In this document: positions 13,383 through 18,381 of the stretch, in pieces
How positions within the stretch are numbered: the first letter of the stretch is position 1
Layout: the number at the start of each line of letters is the position of its first letter
Virus record (IMG/VR): IMGVR_UViG_3300021081_000023
Coordinates: 1-21,526 of that record
DNA length: 21,526 nucleotides
Direction: 5' to 3' (one strand)
From: a virus
The notes under the pieces: model-generated
Database searches by the model: none
Told to the model about the DNA's origin: nothing
The model's input: only the letters and a program-made list of their open reading frames with translations
Translations under genes and position numbers: made by a program

Positions 13383-14117
13383 CAGCGGGGCCACCGGATT
13401 CACCCCCCTATTCAAAGCCTGCATTTCGGACCAGGACACCCCGTACTTGGCCCAGTCGATCTGCTTCATATTGTTCAGCGCAATCGGCGGGTTCATTGAA
13501 AAGATCACGATGAGAACGTCCAGGATCTTGCAATTGCCATCCCCGTTCTGGTCGCCGGTACAGGGGACCAGACCAAGCGCCTGATCAATGATCGACTGAA
13601 CATCGGCGGAGTCAATGTCTCCGTCCAGGTCAAGGTCCGCCTTGGCCGCTACCCGGAACGAGAACGCCGGGCCTGAGACGAGGGGGACCGCCAGCCCGAT
13701 ACTTCCACCGGCCTCCAGACCCGACAGCGGCAACTGGACCAGACCGGCCGCAGTTCCGGCTGGTACGGGGATGGTGTAGACCGCTACCGGCCCGTTGGCG
13801 ATGGCGTTCTGATTCGCCCCGGCTATCAGGCATTTCGATTTGTCGGCTGTGCAGTAGAGGGTCTTGGCCGCCGCCGTCCCGGCCGTGCCAATAACGGCCG
13901 TGGCCGTGTAGCCAGTGGGGATGCCAATGGTCCACTGGATTCCGGCCACTGGGTTAGCCACCGTCGATGTCAGCCCCAGGGTGGCCGTCACGGTCTGTCC
14001 CGGTCTCACGATTGGAGTGCCGGTTACGGTCAATACAGATTGCGCCGCCAGCAGAGCCGGTAAGGCGAGAGCCAACAGCGAAAGGCGGATAGTCGTTCCG
14101 GTAGTCGTTCTGGTCAT
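13371..14117 (-). CDS. Secreted protein with cohesin-like domain and dockerin-type calcium-binding repeats
   Basis: A 248-residue predicted exported protein. Residues 1-25 are a signal peptide (basic start, IRLSLLALALPALLA core, AQ cleavage site). Residues about 27-156 look like a beta-sandwich of the cohesin type: PIVRPGQTVTATLGLTSTV, AGIQWTIGIPTGYTATAV, GPVAVYTIPVPAGTAAGLVQLPLSG, PAFSFRV. Residues 161-210 hold two EF-hand-like loops as in dockerins: DLDLDGDIDSAD (161-172) and DQNGDGNCKILD (189-200), each followed by a hydrophobic helix. A short tail follows (NNMKQIDWAKYG...). ATG at 14117 has AGAGGA about 9 bases upstream and shares ATGA with the upstream stop. It would act outside the cytoplasm, perhaps by protein-protein or glycan attachment. 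Domain calls are by pattern; the dockerin part is clearer than the cohesin part. Confidence 0.78.
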   Translation of the reverse strand: MTRTTTGTTIRLSLLALALPALLAAQSVLTVTGTPIVRPGQTVTATLGLTSTVANPVAGIQWTIGIPTGYTATAVIGTAGTAAAKTLYCTADKSKCLIAGANQNAIANGPVAVYTIPVPAGTAAGLVQLPLSGLEAGGSIGLAVPLVSGPAFSFRVAAKADLDLDGDIDSADVQSIIDQALGLVPCTGDQNGDGNCKILDVLIVIFSMNPPIALNNMKQIDWAKYGVSWSEMQALNRGVNPVAPLERW

Positions 14118-14395
14118 GGTAATGTTTCCTCTTCTTTCATCAGGTCCTCACTGGTCAAGGCCCTGTACTGATACCGATGATACCCCTCGGGAGTGTACAG
14201 GCCCCATTCCGTCTTCTTTCTCCGTCTCCGCTCCACCAGGAGCGAATCCAATAGGCGGTCCAGCAGATAACCCGTCCTGGACAGGCTCAGGGGAGGGGAG
14301 AACTGGTCCGCCACATGCTGGGCCATCCACCACTCCGGCCTGCCCCTCAAGGTCTCCAGGACCGCCTCCGTTTGTCTCCTGTCAAGATCGGTCAT
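14114..14395 (-). CDS. Small winged-helix-like protein
   Basis: A 93-residue protein with helix DLDRRQTEAVLETLRG, segment PEWWMAQHVADQF, recognition-helix candidate SLSRTGYLLDRLLDSLLVERR and a wing (RRKKTEWGLYTPEGYHRYQYRAL). This is the plan of the other small winged-helix proteins here, but with little direct sequence match. Start ATG at 14395 shares ATGA with the stop of the upstream gene; GTG at 14404 is an alternative. It lies just before the secreted dockerin gene and could be its regulator, which is only inference. Confidence 0.7.
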   Translation of the reverse strand: MTDLDRRQTEAVLETLRGRPEWWMAQHVADQFSPPLSLSRTGYLLDRLLDSLLVERRRRKKTEWGLYTPEGYHRYQYRALTSEDLMKEEETLP

Positions 14396-15234
14396 CGGAA
14401 CCACTCCAGCAGAGCCCGGATCAACTGGCCCGCTTTGAGCCGTTCCTTGGCATGTTCGGCAAGGGCATTCCTTACCAATTCAGGGACCTTGGAGACCAGC
14501 ACGTCCTCCACCACTCCACCATCGTCCTGGGTCCTGGCTTCCACCCCAAACAGCCCGCCGATCTCCACGACCAGACCAAGGCAATAGTCCCTGTTGTCGG
14601 ACATCTCTTTGGCCGTCTCCCTCCAGGAGTCCAGTTCCCTCAACGCCTGGGAAAGTTTAGACTCTAAACTTTCCGGCTTGTGGCCGATGTGTCCGGCCTG
14701 GGCTGGGGGGCTCCATTTCCGGTCTTTGGTTCCGGTCGTCTCCGATTCGCTCCGGAAACTGAAATAGGGAATCAGTCCCCAATTCTCCGGCTTCAGTTTG
14801 TTGTAGACGATTCTCATGATAGCCCCGGTGGAGTCGTTCGCGTTCAGCTTGGCAACTTCATCTGTCAGGACAATCCGGAAGTAGATCGCCCGGTCTCCCA
14901 TAGAGTCCACACCCAAGTTCCAGAGGACGCGGACCACGACGTTAGAGTGGCTGAACGCTTCGATGGTATGGCTCACCGCTTCATTCAAATCGTGGGGCGT
15001 CTCTCTCTCTTCTGGAGCCTGGGTAGGAGATGGGGTAGGGGCCGATCCTGGGTGGCCTTCGGCTTGGTCGAAAATGAACAGGCGGACCGGCTTGAGGATT
15101 GGGTAGGGGAGTACCAGCCTGATGCATTTGTCCGTCATCGCGTTATTGAACATCATGGCCAGTTCGCCAGTGGAGATCAGGGCCACCGTCTCCCCGTCCT
15201 GAATCATGGCCGTCCACTCGGATTGGTATTTCAC
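14392..15234 (-). CDS. Conserved-looking hypothetical protein, second gene of an overlapping pair
   Basis: A 280-residue protein with no named family that I can assign. Residues about 85-165 look like a conserved alpha/beta domain: AVSHTIEAFSHSNVVVRVLWNLGVDSMGDRAIYFRIVLTDEV...IMRIVYNKLKPENWGLIPYFSFRSESE. The C-terminal 110 residues are helical, partly coiled-coil-like (SLESKLSQALRELDSWRETAKEMSDNRD). I prefer GTG at 15234: it has GGAGGGAG 8 bases upstream and shares GTGA with the preceding stop; ATG at 15252 has a poorly spaced SD. A perfect palindrome of the operator family lies inside the gene at 14651-14673, encoding ESLESKLS. The preceding small gene is probably its partner. Confidence 0.72.
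   Translation of the reverse strand: MKYQSEWTAMIQDGETVALISTGELAMMFNNAMTDKCIRLVLPYPILKPVRLFIFDQAEGHPGSAPTPSPTQAPEERETPHDLNEAVSHTIEAFSHSNVVVRVLWNLGVDSMGDRAIYFRIVLTDEVAKLNANDSTGAIMRIVYNKLKPENWGLIPYFSFRSESETTGTKDRKWSPPAQAGHIGHKPESLESKLSQALRELDSWRETAKEMSDNRDYCLGLVVEIGGLFGVEARTQDDGGVVEDVLVSKVPELVRNALAEHAKERLKAGQLIRALLEWFR
14651..14673. promoter_or_regulatory. Operator candidate E, 23-base perfect palindrome inside a coding region
   Basis: The longest copy: core TTTAGACTCTAAA at 14656-14668, with symmetry extending five bases further on each side (GAAAG on the left, CTTTC on the right). It lies within the gene at 14392-15234 and encodes ESLESKLS in frame, so it is not a simple promoter site. Confidence 0.72.
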
Positions 15235-15593
15235 CGGACTAGCTCCCTCCATGACTCCACCAGGGAAGGCGCTTTCCCCTCAAGCCAATCCACGGCGTCC
15301 CTGATAGCGTCCTGGATATTGTCCGGATCTCCGTCGAAGTGGTTGAGTGCCTCATCCTCGCTCATTCTCCCGATCAGGACCTTGATCTGGGCGTCGATGG
15401 CGTTATGGTGGTTGTCCCCAAACGCGGAGGTACGCCGGACCCTGGGATTGATCTCCACCAGCGCCTTGATCTGGGCTTCGATGGCGGACTCATCCGGCCG
15501 GACCGGGGGGGCTGGCTTGGCCGTTTTGGTCTTCGCCTTGGTCTTGGGCTTGGCCGCTTTCTTGGCTGGCCGCCCTTTGGTGTCACGTTTCAT
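15231..15593 (-). CDS. Small basic-tailed protein, first gene of an overlapping pair
   Basis: A 120-residue protein with a Lys/Ala/Pro-rich tail (residues 1-32, KGRPAKKAAKPKTKAKTKT...), like histone H1-type tails. The compact domain after it contains SAFGDNHHNAIDAQIKVLIGRMSEDEALNHF and NIQDAIRDAVDWLEGKAPSLVESWREL. AIEAQIKALVEINPRV and AIDAQIKVLIGRMSED form an internal repeat. ATG at 15593 has GGAG 9 bases upstream. Its stop overlaps the next start. I recall this domain pattern from small uncharacterised bacterial proteins but cannot name a family. Function unknown. Confidence 0.74.
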   Translation of the reverse strand: MKRDTKGRPAKKAAKPKTKAKTKTAKPAPPVRPDESAIEAQIKALVEINPRVRRTSAFGDNHHNAIDAQIKVLIGRMSEDEALNHFDGDPDNIQDAIRDAVDWLEGKAPSLVESWRELVR

Positions 15594-15611
15594 TCGTTGG
15601 GTCTCCTTTTC

Positions 15612-16355
15612 TCATCTAGTTCTGAATCCTTCCTCGCACTGGGCCTTATATAGCTTTCGGGACAGGTTGGTCTTGTCCGGACCGTCCGGCGCGGCCCATC
15701 CACGGTAAAACGCATTTCTCCCAATCTGGGCGTATTCCACCAGACCGTCCATTATCAGATCCAGGACCAGGACCTCATCCACAGGACCCAACATGGCGTT
15801 GACCGTGTCCCACTCCAGCCACCCCATACGCCACTCGGGGCTATAGCCGGGGTACATGGCGGAGAACTCTAGGAGGGTATCCAGGATGCTCTTGTGGATT
15901 CCAGTAACCGTCCTGGCGACGACGTGTCCCAGATAGACGTACTCCCAGGGCTCCCCAGGATCTAGCTCAGGGTCCCTCCCCCGGCGTAAAATGTGGTGCC
16001 ATCCACGTGAAGGCATCCTCAGGTCGGAAATTCTGGAGGACACTCCGCCACCACTGGCGGGCTGGCCGATATGGACCGCGATCTCCTGTATCGTTGCCAC
16101 CATTCCGTTAATGGCCAAGGCACGATAGGTCAGGTCCAGTTGGCTCCGGAAGGCTTCCCGGTCGTGGCCCGGTTCATAGGTCCCCCCGAAGAATCGAATA
16201 TCCCCCTTGAGCCATGGAAGCTCATCGTCCGGAATCAGGTCCGTGGTGAGTCCACCGTACAGAGTCCCGTCCTGAGCGCCGGAGAGGATCTGTTGGGATA
16301 CCACCATCATGTCCCATTTTTTGGCTGGTGGGATGACCTCAACTTTGTGCCTCAT
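15612..16355 (-). CDS. Hypothetical protein with two winged-helix-like segments, first gene of the accessory operon
   Basis: A 247-residue protein. Residues about 70-140 (RSQLDLTYRALAINGMVATIQEIAVHIGQPASGGGVSSRISDLRMPSRGWHHILRRGRD...WEYVYL) read as a winged helix, with VSSRISDLR as recognition helix. A second, less clear helical DNA-binding-like segment covers about 155-225 (ILDTLLEFSAMYPG...WLEWDTVNAMLGPVDEVLVLDLIMDGLVEYAQIGRNAFYRGW). ATG at 16355 is preferred, with AGGA 9 bases upstream; TTG at 16364 is also open. It follows a good promoter at 16412-16440 by a leader of about 50 bases, so it may regulate the accessory operon. No family recognised. Confidence 0.7.
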   Translation of the reverse strand: MRHKVEVIPPAKKWDMMVVSQQILSGAQDGTLYGGLTTDLIPDDELPWLKGDIRFFGGTYEPGHDREAFRSQLDLTYRALAINGMVATIQEIAVHIGQPASGGGVSSRISDLRMPSRGWHHILRRGRDPELDPGEPWEYVYLGHVVARTVTGIHKSILDTLLEFSAMYPGYSPEWRMGWLEWDTVNAMLGPVDEVLVLDLIMDGLVEYAQIGRNAFYRGWAAPDGPDKTNLSRKLYKAQCEEGFRTR

Positions 16356-16410
16356 CGTCCCCAATCCTTTTCTCCCGGCCCCGCTATCCGCTCTCTGGGG
16401 GCCTATTGCC

Positions 16411-16426
16411 CACTATACAAATAGTG
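16411..16426. promoter_or_regulatory. Inverted repeat over the -10 box of the accessory promoter
   Basis: CACTAT-ACAA-ATAGTG, a perfect 6-base inverted repeat with a 4-base centre, covering the -10 box and part of the spacer. It differs from the TTTAGANTCTAAA family, so a second regulator, perhaps one of the winged-helix proteins, may bind it. Confidence 0.45.
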
Positions 16427-16440
16427 AGCAATTGGGACAA
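16412..16440 (-). promoter_or_regulatory. Sigma70-like promoter of the accessory operon
   Basis: On the minus strand, TTGTCC (16440-16435) and TATAGT (16417-16412) with a 17-base spacer. The -10 box is the same as in the regulator promoter. It leads into the gene starting at 16355. Confidence 0.6.
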
Positions 16441-16530
16441 GAGGAAAATAAAGGACTTAGGTCTAGTACGGGTGGTCTAGGGGGTTATATTGCTCATTAC
16501 TATGGCAGTTTGGGCCTCCAGCGGCCGTTC

Positions 16531-16584
16531 CAAAAGGAAAGGCCCCAGGGGTCCGGGTGCCTGTTTCCGGATTCCCTGGGGCCT
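16531..16584 (-). terminator. Probable terminator downstream of the lysozyme-like gene
   Basis: An 11-base perfect stem (AGGCCCCAGGG at 16540-16550, CCCTGGGGCCT at 16574-16584) with a further inner TCCGG/CCGGA stem. On the minus strand it is followed by TTTCCTTTT, an imperfect T-tract. It is about 300 bases past the gene's stop, so it could instead be another structured element. Confidence 0.45.
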
Positions 16585-16819
16585 CTCAATGGGGGGTTGC
16601 CCTCCCGCCCCGGTGGTGACTATGAGCCCGGCCCGCCGTCTGGGTATTCCCTTATGGGGGCCGGTGGATTGGAGACCCGCCCGCGTCACCAGCCTGGGTA
16701 GCTGCCACACCCCCAGGCCTCAGGATCAGGTTAAGCGCGAGTTGCCGGAATGTCAACAGGCGGCCGGAGCAATTGAACTATGGGAGAACTGAGCCGGTCC
16801 AGTTCGGAGGAGTGAACCG

Positions 16820-16843
16820 GGTCCGGAGCGGGACTCCTGGACC
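16820..16843. repeat. Hairpin-forming inverted repeat
   Basis: GGTCCGGAG at 16820-16828 pairs with CTCC-T-GGACC at 16834-16843 around a 5-base loop, with one bulged T. No T-tract on the minus strand, so it is not a standard terminator for the gene ending at 16892. Confidence 0.45.
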
Positions 16844-16891
16844 TTCCCCCGGCTTTCGCTCATGGGGTGGACCGGCTTGCTATTTACGTTA

Positions 16892-17485
16892 TCACGCTAT
16901 CAGCGCCAGAACCAACAGCCCGGCCCCAATCGCCATAGCCGCCCCCAGCTCCGACCCCTCCCCGGTGATCTGTTCGGTATAGCCCAGGTCCGGCTCCCCG
17001 CCACCACCCGACCCGTCCGGCTCATCCGATCCCTCCGGCCATCCCGGATCTCCGTATCCCGGCAGGTTACCCGGCCCGCTTCCCCCGCTTGACGACCCCC
17101 CCAACACGCCACCGATCTGGACCAGCGGCGTCCGCCTGTCTATCCCCGCCCAGGCTTCCACATTGCCGACATAGGCGCTGGTCGGATTCTCGCTTGCCGG
17201 GGCGTACTTGTTGATGAACTGCTCCAGGTTCAATCCTCTCTTGGCGTCTCTCCTGATCTGATTCCGGATTCCCTGGACGCCTTCCTCCCAACTGTTCCAC
17301 CCGGCCCAGGCCCGCCCCCCGGCATACAGACTCACCGGCACGGCCCCCGTTTGCCCGGCATACATCAAATGCCCCGGATTGTACTTCCCGAATCCAGCCA
17401 CCATCCTGGCATGGGCCGCCCTGGGATTCTGCGGGTCCTCCTGCCTGATGATTGCCTGGACCAGATCCTCAATAGTACCGGCCAT
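16892..17485 (-). CDS. Muralytic/lysozyme-like phage protein with C-terminal membrane anchor
   Basis: A 197-residue protein. Residues 1-115 match the pattern of phage lysozyme-like virion proteins: IEDLVQAIIRQED (candidate catalytic Glu16), KYNPGHLMYAGQTGAVP, RAWAGWNSWEEGVQGIRNQI, KRGLNLEQFINKYAPASENPTSAYVGNVEAWAGI. A Gly/Ser/Pro-rich linker covers about 120-175. The end is one hydrophobic segment (ELGAAMAIGAGLLVLALIA, 179-197), so the enzyme should be tail-anchored in a membrane. ATG at 17485 has GGGGG 9 bases upstream, and an operator-family palindrome ends 22 bases before it. It lies after the holin-like gene and a terminator, so it forms its own unit. Wall cleavage during entry or lysis is expected from family; the catalytic residue is a guess. 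Confidence 0.76.
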   Translation of the reverse strand: MAGTIEDLVQAIIRQEDPQNPRAAHARMVAGFGKYNPGHLMYAGQTGAVPVSLYAGGRAWAGWNSWEEGVQGIRNQIRRDAKRGLNLEQFINKYAPASENPTSAYVGNVEAWAGIDRRTPLVQIGGVLGGSSSGGSGPGNLPGYGDPGWPEGSDEPDGSGGGGEPDLGYTEQITGEGSELGAAMAIGAGLLVLALIA

Positions 17486-17507
17486 TTCCGGGTACCCCCT
17501 TCAAAAG

Positions 17508-17520
17508 TTTAGACTCTAAA
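17508..17520. promoter_or_regulatory. Operator candidate F, upstream of the lysozyme-like gene
   Basis: Core TTTAGACTCTAAA, perfect palindrome, 22 bases before the ATG at 17485. It lies between a terminator and the start of a single-gene lysis unit, where a repressor site would keep lysis off. Confidence 0.75.
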
Positions 17521-17624
17521 GTCCCCCAGGGACGGCCCAGGACGCGCCCGGCTCCGGGGGGATGCTGGACTATCGCCGGAGCCTCAAGCGCCACGCCTGG
17601 GCGATCCTGTGGACGGCGTTGGGG

Positions 17625-17648
17625 CTAAAAACGGGCCTTTCAGAGGCC
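17625..17648 (-). terminator. Rho-independent terminator after the holin-like gene
   Basis: On the minus strand the stem GGCCT/AGGCC (17634-17648) with a 5-base loop is followed by a run of five T. The holin-like gene's stop codon lies within the hairpin loop. It separates the virion/holin operon from the lysozyme-like unit. Confidence 0.65.
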
Positions 17649-17909
17649 GGACGGCGGATTGGGGCTCCTCTTGCCCAGGAATCCGGCCTTGATCCCCCGG
17701 CCCAGGGAAGCCCCGGCCGGGCCACCTACCACGGAAGGCAGGAGGGAGCTTAGAATAACAATTCCGGCCATGACCCTGGGCTGGGCCTCCAGCGGTACCA
17801 ACTGGGTGACCAGCGACGGGTCTGTGACGACCGTGGCGGCGGCCACCGTCAGGACTCCCTGAAAGATTCGAAGGAACGTCTTGCCCTTGCTCTGCTTTGG
17901 TTCGCTCAC
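17640..17909 (-). CDS. Holin-like small membrane protein
   Basis: An 89-residue protein with a basic N-terminus (SEPKQSKGKTFLR), two hydrophobic stretches (IFQGVLTVAAATVV, about 15-28, and RVMAGIVILSSLLPSVVGGPAGASL, about 45-69) and a basic C-terminal tail (KAGFLGKRSPNPPSG). Size, topology and position between a coiled-coil membrane protein and a muralytic enzyme suit a phage holin, which opens the inner membrane for lysis. ATG at 17909 shares ATGA with the upstream stop. Its stop codon falls inside the terminator hairpin. No holin family can be assigned by sequence alone. Confidence 0.66.
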   Translation of the reverse strand: MSEPKQSKGKTFLRIFQGVLTVAAATVVTDPSLVTQLVPLEAQPRVMAGIVILSSLLPSVVGGPAGASLGRGIKAGFLGKRSPNPPSGL

Positions 17910-18331
17910 TTGTTTATGGCCTCCCTTTGCTTGTCTCTTTTGTCTCTCAGAATATCGCTGGCGGCCAGTTCGTCCCGGAGGAAGCGGACTTCCTCCCGTA
18001 GGTAGTCCTGGCCGGTCTTGATGCCACTCAATTCTTCAATGACGGTGTGAATGTGGTTGGCCGTACTTTTGCCCTCCACTTTTAGGTCGTCCACGTCCGC
18101 CTTCAACAGGGAGAACGTGGCCCCAAAACCCACAAGTAAAATGATTCCGTTGATGACAGCCAGAACGCCGATCCGGAATCTGATCGTTGGTCCTTTGTTG
18201 CCATTGATAGCGATGTCCACTTCGTCCTTTTTCTCCGGGTCAGGCCCAGTCCGGCCCGAAGCCGATTCGTTGATCTCACCTGTTGAGTCCAAGCCCCTGT
18301 TCAAGCCTCTGTTCCTGTCTTCATCGTGCAT
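17906..18331 (-). CDS. Single-span membrane protein with coiled coil (spanin- or lysis-accessory-like)
   Basis: A 141-residue protein: a charged cytoplasmic N-terminus (1-50), one membrane span (IGVLAVINGIILLVGFGATFSLL, about 54-76), then a coiled-coil-like region (ADVDDLKVEGKSTANHIHTVIEELSGIKTGQDYLREEVRFLRDELAASDILRDKRDKQRE). With positive residues before the span, the coiled coil should face the periplasm, as in inner-membrane spanins. The frame extends to 18364, but ATG at 18331 fits better (GGGG 7 bases upstream). It is the first gene of a two-gene lysis unit with the holin-like gene. No lipoprotein partner was found, so spanin is a suggestion only. Confidence 0.65.
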   Translation of the reverse strand: MHDEDRNRGLNRGLDSTGEINESASGRTGPDPEKKDEVDIAINGNKGPTIRFRIGVLAVINGIILLVGFGATFSLLKADVDDLKVEGKSTANHIHTVIEELSGIKTGQDYLREEVRFLRDELAASDILRDKRDKQREAINK

Positions 18332-18381
18332 CCTCGCACCCCTTTCGTTCAATCGGATGTCCAAACCTTAATACAGTTACC

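Larger units (their letters stand above)
16356..16891. other. Gene-free intergenic region with promoter and several inverted repeats
   Basis: About 535 bases between two minus-strand units without a convincing gene. It holds a minus-strand promoter (16412-16440) overlapped by an inverted repeat, a strong hairpin with a minus-strand T-rich tail (16531-16584), a second hairpin (16820-16843), and a distant inverted pair: ATAGTGAGCAAT at 16421-16432 and ATTGCTCATTACTAT at 16488-16502. Short frames exist on both strands, but none has a good SD sequence or protein-like composition. It is the largest non-coding stretch in the window. Confidence 0.7.

Noticed and set aside
14680-15708. Plus-strand 342-residue frame
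   Set aside because: Crosses three minus-strand genes that overlap with good starts; no domain pattern.
16477-16710. Minus-strand 77-residue frame in the intergenic region
   Set aside because: Starts at GTG without SD and reads through the terminator-like hairpin.
16490-16792. Plus-strand 100-residue frame in the intergenic region
   Set aside because: No SD, covers a strong hairpin, and the composition is not protein-like. Left as non-coding, with some doubt.
17562-17753. Plus-strand 63-residue frame near the lysis genes
   Set aside because: Antisense to the holin-like gene and its terminator; no promoter or SD seen.
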